Shown piece after piece: positions 36,094-44,541 of a stretch of 64,000 nt of DNA. The DNA comes from Pseudomonas sp. BGr12 (GTDB lineage Bacteria; Pseudomonadota; Gammaproteobacteria; Pseudomonadales; Pseudomonadaceae): positions 5,941-69,940 of the forward strand of contig NZ_JALRNF010000036.1 of assembly GCF_030272895.1 (NCBI RefSeq), written 5' to 3'. Under the pieces are notes generated by a model. It made no database searches. It was not told where the DNA came from and saw only the letters and a list, made by a program, of their open reading frames with translations. Within the stretch, counting starts at the first letter, position 1; every line of letters begins with the position of its first letter. The translations under genes and the position numbers were made by a program.

Positions 36094-37611
36094 TCAGGAG
36101 TCGCTGGCGAGCAACGACAGGCCCAGGCGGGCGCGGCGCATCAACCAGGGGCTGGGGCGATAGCGCGGGTCGCGGTAGAAGTCGTGCAGGCGGTCGAGGA
36201 TCTGCAGCAGCGTGTCGGCGCCCAGCGCATCGCCCCAGGCCAGCGGCCCGAGCGGATAGCCCAGGCCCAGGCGAATGGCGCTATCGATGTCCCGGGGGCT
36301 TGCCACGCCCTGTTGCGCCATGTCGCAGGCGATGTTGACGATGTGCGCCAGCACTCGCTGCGCCACGAAGCCGCCGCTGTCGCGGATCACGCTGACCGGC
36401 GTGCCGTCGGCGGCCAGCAAGGCGTGGGCGGCATCGCTCCAGCCCGGCGAGGTGACGGTGGTGGTCATCAGCACGCGGCGGCGCGTCAGCGGCAGCAGCG
36501 TGTCCAGCGCCAGGGTGCGCAGCGGGTCGAGGCCTTCGGCGATAGCGGCGTGGGTCGCATCGGTCCCCAGTGGCAATACCAGGCACAGCGATTCGGGGCC
36601 CGGCCGCGGCGCGGTATCGACGCGCGCGCCCAGCCGTTCGAGCCGCTCGACCACCGCCTCGCGAGCCTGCGGGCGGGCATTGCTGACCCACACCGTCGGC
36701 AGGGCCACGCAAGGGCTCGGCGCCTCGACGGGCACCTGCTGCACGCCATCGACATAGCGGTAGAAGCCCTGCCCGCTCTTGCGCCCGAGCAACCCGGCCT
36801 GCAGGCGCTGGCCGGTGATCAGGGTCGGGCGATAGCGCGGCTCCTGGTAATACTGGTCGTAGATCGATTCGGTCACCGGGTGGGAGACGTCCAGCCCGGT
36901 GAGGTCGAACAGCTCGCACGGCCCCATGCGAAAGCCGGCCTGCTCGCGCAGGATGCGATCGAGGGTCAGCGGGTCGGTCACGGATTCGCTGAGCACGCGC
37001 ATGGCCTCGGTGCCGTAGCCCCGGCCACCATGGTTGACGATAAAGCCCGGGGTGTCCTGGGCGCGCACGGCGGTATGGCCCATGCGCTCGCCCAGGGCCA
37101 GCAGGGTCGGCCCGACCCAGGCCTCGCTCTTGAGTCCGTCGATCACCTCGACGATCTTCATCAGCGGCACCGGGTTGAAGAAGTGGAAACCACCGACCCG
37201 GCCCGGCACCCGGCACTGGGCGGCAATGGCGGTGACCGACAGCGACGAGGTGTTGCTGGCCAGCAGGCAATCGTCGGCGACCACGGCTTCGAGGTCGGCG
37301 AGCAAGACCCGCTTGATCGCCAGGTTCTCGACGATGGCTTCCACCACCAGTTGCGCGTCGGCCAGCTCGGCCAGGGAACCGGCCGCGATCAGGTTGTCAC
37401 CTGCGGCCTGGACCTGCTGTTCGCTCAGCTTGCCTTTGCCCGCGAGCTTTTCCAGGGTCGCCAGAATGCTGTCGCGGGCCGCCTGGGCGGCGCCCGGACG
37501 GTTGTCGAAAAGCTGGACACTGACGCCGGCCTGTGCGGCGATCTGGGCGATGCCGGCGCCCATGACCCCGGCCCCCACCACCGCCATGCGCCTGATTTCA
37601 CGTGCGCTCAT
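36094..37611 (-). CDS. 3-hydroxyacyl-CoA dehydrogenase, PaaH type with duplicated C-terminal domain
   Basis: NAD-dependent dehydrogenase, 505 aa, matching the length of PaaH (3-hydroxyadipyl-CoA dehydrogenase) rather than the 280-residue short form. The N-terminal NAD fold is AVVGAGVMGAGIAQIAAQAG at about 10-29, and the catalytic signature GFHFFNPVPLMKIVEVI lies near residue 142. The first 3HCDH C-terminal domain contains DTPGFIVNHGGRGYGTEAMRVLSE. A second (about 400-495) contains RDSGGFVAQRVLAHIVNIACDMAQ. The start is 2 nt after the hydratase stop, so the genes form one operon. Substrate unconfirmed. Confidence 0.9.
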   Translation of the reverse strand: MSAREIRRMAVVGAGVMGAGIAQIAAQAGVSVQLFDNRPGAAQAARDSILATLEKLAGKGKLSEQQVQAAGDNLIAAGSLAELADAQLVVEAIVENLAIKRVLLADLEAVVADDCLLASNTSSLSVTAIAAQCRVPGRVGGFHFFNPVPLMKIVEVIDGLKSEAWVGPTLLALGERMGHTAVRAQDTPGFIVNHGGRGYGTEAMRVLSESVTDPLTLDRILREQAGFRMGPCELFDLTGLDVSHPVTESIYDQYYQEPRYRPTLITGQRLQAGLLGRKSGQGFYRYVDGVQQVPVEAPSPCVALPTVWVSNARPQAREAVVERLERLGARVDTAPRPGPESLCLVLPLGTDATHAAIAEGLDPLRTLALDTLLPLTRRRVLMTTTVTSPGWSDAAHALLAADGTPVSVIRDSGGFVAQRVLAHIVNIACDMAQQGVASPRDIDSAIRLGLGYPLGPLAWGDALGADTLLQILDRLHDFYRDPRYRPSPWLMRRARLGLSLLASDS

Positions 37612-37613
37612 GC

Positions 37614-38384
37614 TCAGCTCCCTGTGTAGGCCGGTGTGCGTTTGTCGAGGAAGGCACGCATGCCCTCCTTCTGATCCGCCGAATCGAACAGCAGCTGGAA
37701 GGCCTTGCGCTCGAGCATCAGGGCGGTATCCAGCGAGGCATCCTGGCCGGCCAGCAACACTTCCTTGATCTGCATGACCGCCAGCGGTGGCATGCCGGCG
37801 ATCTGCCGGGCCAGCTCCAGCGCCCGTTCCTGCACCTGCTCGTCGTCCACCACCTCGCTGGCCAGGCCCATGCGCAGCGCTTCTTCGGCGCTGACCGGCG
37901 TGCCGGTGAGCAACAGGCGCATGGCCTGGAACTTGCCGACCGCCCGGGTCAGGCGCTGGGTGCCGCCGGCGCCGGGCATGATGCCGACACGGATTTCCGG
38001 CTGGCCGAAGCTGGCGCTGCGGCCGGCGACGATCAGGTCGGCATGCATGGCCAGCTCGCAACCGCCGCCCAGGGCGAAACCATTGACCGCAGCGATCACC
38101 GGTTTCGGACACTGGGCAATGGCTGCCCACAACCGTTGGGTCTGGCGCAGGAGCATGTCGATGGCGCCGCGCTCGACCATGTCGCGAATATCGGCGCCGG
38201 CAGCGAACACCTGGTCGCCGCCGGTCAACAGGATGCAGCGCACCTCAGGGTCCGTGCCCAGACGGTGGAAATGCTCGGCCAGTTGCTCACGCACCGCCTG
38301 GTTCAGCGCATTGCGCGCCTCCGGCCGGTTCAGGTGCACCCGCGCCACGCCCGGCAAAGGGCGGTCGACCCATGTTTCGCTCAT
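37614..38384 (-). CDS. Enoyl-CoA hydratase/isomerase (PaaF-like)
   Basis: Crotonase-fold hydratase, 256 aa. The oxyanion-hole motifs are FAAGADIRDM near residue 60-68 and GFALGGGCELAMHADLIVA near 105. The two acid/base glutamates fit QPEIRVGIMPGAGGTQRL near 130-146. The length and AAVNGFALGGGCELAM favour a true hydratase. It is the first gene of the minus-strand arm; its start faces two IclR-type operators. With the PaaH-like dehydrogenase and thiolase it makes the hydration-oxidation-thiolysis half of a beta-oxidation spiral. Confidence 0.9.
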   Translation of the reverse strand: MSETWVDRPLPGVARVHLNRPEARNALNQAVREQLAEHFHRLGTDPEVRCILLTGGDQVFAAGADIRDMVERGAIDMLLRQTQRLWAAIAQCPKPVIAAVNGFALGGGCELAMHADLIVAGRSASFGQPEIRVGIMPGAGGTQRLTRAVGKFQAMRLLLTGTPVSAEEALRMGLASEVVDDEQVQERALELARQIAGMPPLAVMQIKEVLLAGQDASLDTALMLERKAFQLLFDSADQKEGMRAFLDKRTPAYTGS

Positions 38385-38401
38385 AGCTGCCTCTTATTAT
38401 T

Positions 38402-38418
38402 GTTCCGCATAGCGAAAC
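38402..38418. promoter_or_regulatory. IclR-type operator copy 1
   Basis: GTTCCGC-ATA-GCGAAAC, an imperfect palindrome with one arm mismatch, lies 18-34 nt before the hydratase start. The same arms with a different 3-nt spacer recur at 38520-38536. The exact repetition within one intergenic region strongly suggests a dedicated operator. Confidence 0.68.
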
Positions 38419-38519
38419 AGTGTTTTGCATTTAAATTCAGCCTACGCAACTTCTCCGGCGATTTGCAATCCCGAAAAATCCATAGGTGACGAATGCGGTT
38501 TTTGAGGCTGACCTTACTA

Positions 38520-38536
38520 GTTCCGCTGTGCGAAAC
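38520..38536. promoter_or_regulatory. IclR-type operator copy 2
   Basis: GTTCCGC-TGT-GCGAAAC has both 7-nt arms identical to copy 1, about 92 nt before the IclR gene start. The two copies are 118 nt apart. They would let one regulator control both divergent arms. Confidence 0.68.
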
Positions 38537-38627
38537 TACGTTTTGATTTGTTGACTATCGCTTTTTGCCTGTGCCAGCATCCGGCCCGGCGATCGGCGAC
38601 CCCGTTTCCGACGCATGAGGATCGACC

Positions 38628-39446
38628 ATGAGCAAGCGCAATCTCTTCGACACCGAACTCGACCAGCAGGCCCTGGAGCAGGACCGCCAGTTCGTCACGG
38701 CCCTGGCCCGTGGCCTGGAGTTGCTGCGCTGCTTCCGTCCCGGCGAACGCCTGCTAGGCAACCAGGAGCTGGTGCAGCGCAGCGGCCTGCCGAAGGCCAC
38801 GGTGTCGCGCCTGACCTACACCCTGGTGCGCCTGGGCTACCTGCAGTACATCGCCAGCCTGGGCAAATACGCGCTGGACACCGGCGTGCTCGCCCTGGGC
38901 TACGCCCACCTCAGCGGCCTGGATATCCGCCGCCAGGCCAGGCCACTGATGACCGAACTCGCCGAACAGACCCAGAGCTCGGTCTCGCTGGGTGCCCGCG
39001 ATCGCCTGAGCATGGTCTACATCGACAACTGCCAGGGCAGCGGCCCGCTGACCCTGCGCCTGGACATCGGTTCGCGCATTCCCCTGGCGACCACCGCCAT
39101 GGGCCGCGCCTACCTCGCCGCCATACCAGAGGCCGAGCGCGACCTGCTGCTCGACCAACTGCGCGCCCGCGACTCGGAGCACTGGCCGGCCCTGCGCGAA
39201 CAACTGGAAAAAGCCTTCCGCCAGTATCAGGACCAGGGGTTCTGCCTGTCCTGCGGCGACTGGCAGAAAGACATCAACGCCGTCGGCGTTCCACTGATCA
39301 AACCCGACGGCTCCGGTGTCGTCGCCTTCAGCTGCGGTGGCCCGGCATTCGCCTTGCGCCAGCACATGCTGGAAGACGACCTGGGGCCGCGTCTTTCGCA
39401 CATGGTGCGCAATGTCGAAGCCAGTCTGGGCCGACAATTCCAATAA
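38628..39446 (+). CDS. IclR-family regulator of the CoA pathway
   Basis: IclR regulator, 272 aa, of the subgroup related to PcaR/PcaU/PobR-like proteins. The winged helix (about 25-85) includes NQELVQRSGLPKATVSRLTYTLVRLGYLQY. The effector domain includes LAEQTQSSVSLGARDRLSMVYIDNCQG, SRIPLATTAMGRAYLAA and DINAVGVPLIKPDG. It is the first gene of the plus-strand arm, only 9 nt before the acyl-CoA dehydrogenase, so it is likely autoregulated with that operon. Two matching operators lie upstream. The effector is probably a pathway acid or CoA ester. Confidence 0.9.
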   Translation: MSKRNLFDTELDQQALEQDRQFVTALARGLELLRCFRPGERLLGNQELVQRSGLPKATVSRLTYTLVRLGYLQYIASLGKYALDTGVLALGYAHLSGLDIRRQARPLMTELAEQTQSSVSLGARDRLSMVYIDNCQGSGPLTLRLDIGSRIPLATTAMGRAYLAAIPEAERDLLLDQLRARDSEHWPALREQLEKAFRQYQDQGFCLSCGDWQKDINAVGVPLIKPDGSGVVAFSCGGPAFALRQHMLEDDLGPRLSHMVRNVEASLGRQFQ

Positions 39447-39455
39447 GAGGTCTGC

Positions 39456-40613
39456 ATGATCAACGATCAGGAAACACTCAACCTGTTGCTCGACAACCTG
39501 TCGCGCTTCGTCCGTGAACGCCTGGTGCCCGCCGAGGCCGAGGTCGCCGAAAACGACCGTATTCCCCAGGACATCGTCGACGAGATGCGCGCCCTGGGCC
39601 TGTTCGGCCTGTGCATCCCGCAGGAATACGACGGCCTGGGCCTGAGCATGGAAGAGGAAGTCCTGGTCGCCTTCGAGCTGGGCAAGACCTCGCCCGCCTT
39701 CCGCTCCCTGATCGGCACCAACAACGGCATCGGCTCCCAGGGCCTGATCATCGACGGCACCGAGGCGCAGAAGCAGCACTACCTGCCACGAATGGCCGCC
39801 GGTGAACTGATCGGCTCGTTCGCCCTCACCGAACCCGGCGCCGGCTCCGACGCCGCCTCCCTGCGCACCCGCGCCGTGCGCGAGGGTGACCACTACGTGC
39901 TCAACGGCACCAAGCGCTTCATCACCAACGCCCCGCAGGCCGGCATCTTCACCGTGATGGCCCGCACCAGCACCGAGATCAAGGGCGCCGGCGGCATTTC
40001 CGCGTTCATCGTCGAGGCCGGCACGCCGGGCGTGTCGCTGGGCAAGATCGACCAGAAGATGGGCCAGAAAGGCGCGCACACCTGCGATGTGATCTTCGAG
40101 AACTGCCGCATCCCGGTCGCCAACCTGATCGGCGGCGTCGAGGGCGTCGGCTTCAAGACCGCCATGAAAGTCCTCGACAAGGGCCGCCTGCACATTGCCG
40201 CGATCTGCGTCGGTGCCGCCGAGCGCATGCTCAGCGATGCCCTGAACTACGCGCTGGAGCGCCAGCAGTTCGGCCAGCCGCTGGCCGAGTTCCAGCTGAT
40301 CCAGGCCATGCTCGCCGACAGCCAGGCCGACATCTACGCCGCCCGCTGCATGGTCATCGATGCCGCGCGCAAGCGCGACCTCAAGCAGGATGTGTCCATG
40401 GAGGCCTCGTGCTGCAAGATGTTCGCCTCGGAAATGTGCGGCCGCGTGGCCGATCGCGCCGTGCAGATCTTCGGCGGCGCCGGCTACGTCAGCGAATACG
40501 GCATCGAGCGGTTCTACCGCGATGTGCGCCTGTTCCGCATCTACGAAGGCACCACGCAGATCCAGCAACTGGTGATCGCCCGTAACCTGATTCGTCGCGC
40601 GGAGCAGAACTGA
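39456..40613 (+). CDS. Acyl-CoA dehydrogenase (about 385 aa)
   Basis: FAD-dependent acyl-CoA dehydrogenase of normal length. Signatures are FALTEPGAGSDAASLRTRAV near residue 125, GTKRFITNAPQAGIF near 150, and the C-terminal QIFGGAGYVSEYGIERFYRDVRLFRIYEGTTQIQQL. The glutamate of YEGTTQ is the expected catalytic base. AAGAGG lies 6 nt before the start. It is 1 nt upstream of the ligase gene. Together with the separate 590-residue dehydrogenase of the other arm, the locus has two desaturation enzymes, suggesting two different acyl intermediates. Confidence 0.91.
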   Translation: MINDQETLNLLLDNLSRFVRERLVPAEAEVAENDRIPQDIVDEMRALGLFGLCIPQEYDGLGLSMEEEVLVAFELGKTSPAFRSLIGTNNGIGSQGLIIDGTEAQKQHYLPRMAAGELIGSFALTEPGAGSDAASLRTRAVREGDHYVLNGTKRFITNAPQAGIFTVMARTSTEIKGAGGISAFIVEAGTPGVSLGKIDQKMGQKGAHTCDVIFENCRIPVANLIGGVEGVGFKTAMKVLDKGRLHIAAICVGAAERMLSDALNYALERQQFGQPLAEFQLIQAMLADSQADIYAARCMVIDAARKRDLKQDVSMEASCCKMFASEMCGRVADRAVQIFGGAGYVSEYGIERFYRDVRLFRIYEGTTQIQQLVIARNLIRRAEQN

Positions 40614-40614
40614 C

Positions 40615-42159
40615 ATGCTGACCCGTGAACACGTACTGGCCGGCCTGCCCGAGCGCCTGCACCAGATCATCGAGCGCCATCCCCACAGCCATGACGATGC
40701 GCCAGCCCTGCACGAGGGCGGGTTGACCCTCAGCTACGGCGAACTGCGCGGGGCGGTCAGCCGCCTGGCCGCGCAGTTCGAAGCCGATGGTATCCGCAGC
40801 GGCGACCGGGTCATGCTGGTGGCCGAGAACTGTGCCCTGCAGGTCGCCGCCCTCCTCGCCCTCAGCCGCCTGGACGCCTGGTCGGTGGTGGTCAATGCGC
40901 GGCTGTCGGCCGCGGAGATCGACAACATCTGCACCCACAGCGGCGCCCGCCGGGTGCTGTTCGCCAGCACCGTGTCGAAGGAGGCCGCCGCCCATGCCGA
41001 GCGCGCCGGTGCCGAACCGCGCAGCACGGAGCGGCTGGGCAGCTACCACCTCGGCCCGTTGAACACGGATTGCCAACCCGAGCCGGTCGAACACGACCCG
41101 GCGCGCCAGGTGGCGGCGATGATCTACACCACCGGCACCACCGGCGCGCCCAAGGGCGTCATGCTGACCCACCGCAATCTCTTGTACATCGCCCACTCCG
41201 CCAGCCTGCTGCGCCAGCTGTGCAATGCCGACCGGGTCTACGCGGTGCTGCCGATTTCCCATGTCTATGGCCTGTCGGCCGTGTGCCTGGCCAGCCTGTT
41301 CGCCGGCGCGGCACTGCAGCTGGAAGCACGCTTCGACCCGCAGGAACTGGCCCGCGCCCTGCGCGAAGACGGCGTGACCCTGATGCAGGGCGTGCCGGCC
41401 ATGTACGCACGGCTGCTGGAACTGGCCGACGCCGGCCAGATCGAACTGCAGGCGCCACACCTGCGCTTCATGTACGCCGGCGGCTCGCCGCTGGACATGA
41501 CCCTCAAGACCGCCGTCGAGCAACGCTTCGGCATCGCCCTGCACAACGGTTATGGCCTGACCGAAAGTTCGCCTACGGTCAGCCAGACGCGCATCGACGA
41601 ACCACGCGGCGACACCTCTGTCGGCCGGCCGATTCCCGGGCTGGAAATTCTCCTGATGAACAACGGGCGCACCGCTGCCGTTGCCCAGGGCGAAGTTGGC
41701 GAACTCTGGGTACGCGGTCCCAACGTGATGAAAGGTTATTACCGGGCCCCGGACAAGACCGAGGAAGTGCTGACCGTGGACGGCTGGCTGAACACCGGCG
41801 ACATGGCGCGCCAGGACAGCGACGGTGCGCTGTTCATCGTCGGGCGCAGCAAGGAGCTGATCATCCGTTCCGGCTTCAACGTCTACCCGCCTGAAGTCGA
41901 GGCGGCCCTGGTGGCTTTCCCCGGCGTGGTGATGACCGCCGTGGTCGGTCGTCCGGTGGAAGGTAACGAAGAGGTGGTGGCGTTCCTCCAGGTGGCGGAT
42001 CGCAGCGCCTTCGATGTCGCGGCCCTGCGGGCCTTCCTCGCCGAACGCCTGTCGCCCTACAAACGCCCGAGCCACATCTGCGTGCTGGACAGCCTGCCTG
42101 CCGCGGCGACCGGCAAAGTCCTCAAGGCCGAGCTGAAGAAACTGGCCGAAGCCCTCTGA
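40615..42159 (+). CDS. Class I adenylate-forming acyl/aryl-CoA ligase
   Basis: ATP-dependent CoA ligase, 514 aa. The P-loop-like motif is MIYTTGTTGAPKGVMLTHRN near residue 170. HNGYGLTESSPTVSQ near 310 is followed by the hinge region GWLNTGDMARQDSDGALFIVGRSKELIIRSGFNVYP, and the C-terminal catalytic lysine is in PAAATGKVLKAEL. The start is 1 nt after the acyl-CoA dehydrogenase stop. It should activate the acid taken up by the cluster before beta-oxidation. The pocket residues do not let me name the acid. Confidence 0.9.
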   Translation: MLTREHVLAGLPERLHQIIERHPHSHDDAPALHEGGLTLSYGELRGAVSRLAAQFEADGIRSGDRVMLVAENCALQVAALLALSRLDAWSVVVNARLSAAEIDNICTHSGARRVLFASTVSKEAAAHAERAGAEPRSTERLGSYHLGPLNTDCQPEPVEHDPARQVAAMIYTTGTTGAPKGVMLTHRNLLYIAHSASLLRQLCNADRVYAVLPISHVYGLSAVCLASLFAGAALQLEARFDPQELARALREDGVTLMQGVPAMYARLLELADAGQIELQAPHLRFMYAGGSPLDMTLKTAVEQRFGIALHNGYGLTESSPTVSQTRIDEPRGDTSVGRPIPGLEILLMNNGRTAAVAQGEVGELWVRGPNVMKGYYRAPDKTEEVLTVDGWLNTGDMARQDSDGALFIVGRSKELIIRSGFNVYPPEVEAALVAFPGVVMTAVVGRPVEGNEEVVAFLQVADRSAFDVAALRAFLAERLSPYKRPSHICVLDSLPAAATGKVLKAELKKLAEAL

Positions 42160-42184
42160 CCTTATCCCGCCGCAGGAGCTTCAG

Positions 42185-42493
42185 GTGAAACCAGTGATCG
42201 AGATCCCGGCAGCTCGCCTGCCGGCCGAAGGCCAGCGGGTGCTACTTCGTCATGAGGACAAGTCGGTGCTGCTGTTCAATGTCGCCGGCACCCTGCATGC
42301 CATCGACGACAGTTGCCCGCACAGCGGTGCCTCGCTGCTTGCCGGCAAGCTGCAGGGCAGCCTGTTGCAGTGCCCCGCCCACGGGCTGCGCTTCGACCTC
42401 GCCAGGGGTTGCCCGCACAGCGCCACAGGACTGGAGGTGAAACGCTATGGAATCGAACGGCTAGGTGAGGTGTACGCCATAGACCTGTCCTGA
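42185..42493 (+). CDS. Small stand-alone Rieske [2Fe-2S] ferredoxin
   Basis: Rieske protein, 102 aa, with C44-x-H46 and C63-x2-H66 (CPHSGASLLAGKLQG / CPAHG) as cluster ligands. The initiator is GTG at 42185, preceded by AGGAG at good distance; no nearby ATG fits. Such ferredoxins donate electrons to ring-hydroxylating oxygenases or, as NirD-like proteins, to other redox enzymes, but no oxygenase or reductase partner is in the window. It is the last gene of the IclR-ACAD-ligase arm, 25 nt after the ligase. Confidence 0.85.
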   Translation: MKPVIEIPAARLPAEGQRVLLRHEDKSVLLFNVAGTLHAIDDSCPHSGASLLAGKLQGSLLQCPAHGLRFDLARGCPHSATGLEVKRYGIERLGEVYAIDLS

Positions 42494-42515
42494 ACCTGGG
42501 CAATGTTGCCCCGGG

Positions 42516-43457
42516 CTACGTCGGGCTGATTGAGCCGGCTCGACGTACCGTTTGCGGCGCCTGGCCAATGGTGCGCAGGAAGGCGCGCCGCATCCGCTCG
42601 CGGTCAGCGAAGCCCGTCTCCCTGGCAATGACTTCGATCGGATGAGTACTGTCCTCAAGGAGCATGCGCGCCGCTTCGACCCGTAGATGCTCCACGGCCT
42701 TGGCCGGCGACTGGCCGGTTTGCGCGGTGAATGTCCGGCTGAACTGGCGCGGGCTCAGGTGAGCGATTTCGGCCAGTTCCTCCACACTCAGGACGCTCTT
42801 CAGGTTGCGACGGGCGTACTCCAGCGCCGCCTGGATTCGATCGGACTTCGGCTCCATCTCCAGCAGTACCGAAAACTGCGATTGCCCCCCCGCACGGCGG
42901 TGGTAGACCACCAGCTTGCGGGCGACGGTGCGCGCGGTATCGAGGCCGTGGTCCTTCTCGATCATCGCCAGCGCCAGGTCGATGCTGGCCGTCATGCCCG
43001 CCGATGTCCACACCGGGCCGTCGATGATGTAGATCCTGTCCAGCTCGACCTTGACCTTGGGGAATCGCTCCTGCAGCTCCTTGGCGAACAACCAGTGCGT
43101 GGTGGCCCGGCGACCGTCGAGCACCCCGCTTTGCGCCAGCACGAACGCGCCAGTGCAAGGACCTGCCACCCGTCGGGAAGACGCCATCGACTGCTGCACG
43201 AAGCGGACAAGCCCTGGCGTGACCTGCTCGATCGTGGTGCTGGCACCGAACATCACAGTATCGAACGTGCGGCTGCCGAAGGCCTGGGTTTCCACGCGAA
43301 ACCCGGCGGATGAGAGTACCAGTCCTCCCGCCTCGGACAGCAAGGTGACCTCATAGGCCGGTTTGCCGAGGACCAGGTTGGCGATTTCGAACGCGGTGAT
43401 CGCCGTGAACCCCATGACCTGGAAGCCGGGAAAGATGACAAAGCCAATGCTGTGCAT
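42516..43457 (-). CDS. GlxA-family regulator (DJ-1/PfpI domain plus AraC HTH)
   Basis: Transcriptional regulator, 313 aa. The N-terminal class-I-amidotransferase-like DJ-1/PfpI domain is MHSIGFVIFPGFQVMGFTAITAFEIANL to about residue 170, with GPCTGAFVLAQSGVLDGRRATTHW at the nucleophile elbow (cysteine in GPCTG). The C-terminal AraC double HTH spans about 210-305 (LSVEELAEIAHLSPRQFSRTFTAQTGQSPAKAVEHLRVEAA). It is divergent from an SDR gene across 123 nt holding TGTC repeats, so that SDR (and perhaps the DoxX gene after it) is the probable target. Confidence 0.9.
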   Translation of the reverse strand: MHSIGFVIFPGFQVMGFTAITAFEIANLVLGKPAYEVTLLSEAGGLVLSSAGFRVETQAFGSRTFDTVMFGASTTIEQVTPGLVRFVQQSMASSRRVAGPCTGAFVLAQSGVLDGRRATTHWLFAKELQERFPKVKVELDRIYIIDGPVWTSAGMTASIDLALAMIEKDHGLDTARTVARKLVVYHRRAGGQSQFSVLLEMEPKSDRIQAALEYARRNLKSVLSVEELAEIAHLSPRQFSRTFTAQTGQSPAKAVEHLRVEAARMLLEDSTHPIEVIARETGFADRERMRRAFLRTIGQAPQTVRRAGSISPT

Positions 43458-43470
43458 GATGTTTTCACCA

Positions 43471-43505
43471 TGTCCTAAAAGGTGTCTTATATGTCATTCA
43501 GGACA
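43471..43505. promoter_or_regulatory. Candidate GlxA-type operator: inverted TGTCCT/AGGACA with TGTC repeats
   Basis: TGTCCT (43471-43476) and AGGACA (43500-43505) are inverted, with further TGTC tetramers at 43483 and 43492. The site lies between the divergent regulator and SDR starts. Which protein binds is inference. Confidence 0.35.
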
Positions 43506-43580
43506 ACCTAACAAGGTAATAGGATCGTTTCCAGACAGAGCGCACGACCCTCGTCGCGCCGTCCCACTGGAGACACTGCC

Positions 43581-44372
43581 ATGACTACGAACAAAGGTAC
43601 TGCACTGATCACCGGCGCCTCTTCCGGCATCGGGGCGATCTATGCCGACCGACTCAGCCGCCAGGGCTATGACCTGATTCTGGTCGCGCGCAACGGCGAA
43701 CGCCTGCATGCCCTGGCCAAGCGCCTGACCGATGAAACAGGACGCTCCATCGAGGTGGTGGTCGCCGACCTTGGCACCAGGACCGACCTGAAGCGCGTCG
43801 AAGATATCCTGCGCAGCGATGCCAGCATCACGCTGCTGGTGAACAACGCAGGCCTGGGCGCAACCGACCCCCTGCTCGAGTCGGATATCGATGCACTACA
43901 ACCGATGATCGACCTCAACGTGACCGCACTGACGCGGCTGACCTATGCCGCCGTGCCGGGTTTCGTGGCCCGCGACGCGGGCACGCTGATCAACATCGCC
44001 TCGATCGTCGCCATCGCGCCGGAGCTGCTGAACGGTGTGTATGGCGCGTCCAAGGCGTTCGTCCTCGCCCTCAGCCAGTCGCTGCGCCAGGAACTGGCGA
44101 GCAGCAACGTCAGGGTCCAGGCGGTGCTTCCCGGCGCCACGGCCACCGACTTCTGGGCCATTGCCGGAAAACCCGTCGACCAGCTGCCCGGCGCGATCGT
44201 CATGCAGGCCGACGACATGGTCGACGCGGCCCTTGCCGGGCTCGCGCAGGGTGAGTTCATCACCATCCCGGCCCTGCCGGACAGTGCTGATCTGGATGCC
44301 TACGAAGCCGCGCGGCAGCAGCTGCTGCCGAACCTGTCGCTGAGTACGCCAGCGTCCCGCTATCGGCACTGA
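43581..44372 (+). CDS. Short-chain dehydrogenase/reductase
   Basis: NAD(P)-dependent SDR, 263 aa. The cofactor motif is ALITGASSGIGAIYADRLSRQGYD near residue 8, NNAG lies near 88, the catalytic serine in INIASIVA near 137, and YGASKAFVLALSQSL gives Y and K. The C-terminal part (AIVMQADDMVDAALAGLAQGEFITIPALPD) matches the DltE-like SDR group of unknown substrate. It is divergent from the GlxA-type regulator and followed after 169 nt by the DoxX gene. Confidence 0.88.
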   Translation: MTTNKGTALITGASSGIGAIYADRLSRQGYDLILVARNGERLHALAKRLTDETGRSIEVVVADLGTRTDLKRVEDILRSDASITLLVNNAGLGATDPLLESDIDALQPMIDLNVTALTRLTYAAVPGFVARDAGTLINIASIVAIAPELLNGVYGASKAFVLALSQSLRQELASSNVRVQAVLPGATATDFWAIAGKPVDQLPGAIVMQADDMVDAALAGLAQGEFITIPALPDSADLDAYEAARQQLLPNLSLSTPASRYRH

Positions 44373-44541
44373 TTGATGCATGGGCGCAGCGCACAGCTGG
44401 AGCTGAACGTTGCGCCCATGCGTACACAGGGATACACAGCGGCCCGTGGCAGACACATTCGAGACAAGCCCTCCTGTGACCATGGCGTCACCGACAGCAC
44501 CCCCGCTCTGCCGGCTGAAATCACTTCACAGGAGATTGCCC

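Noticed and set aside
38754..40670. 638-codon minus-strand open frame over the IclR and acyl-CoA dehydrogenase genes
   Set aside because: Antisense shadow with low-complexity composition.
24389..42493. Catabolic block considered as a mobile genomic island
   Set aside because: No integrase, attachment repeat, tRNA or insertion sequence is visible at its edges, and base composition looks like the neighbours.
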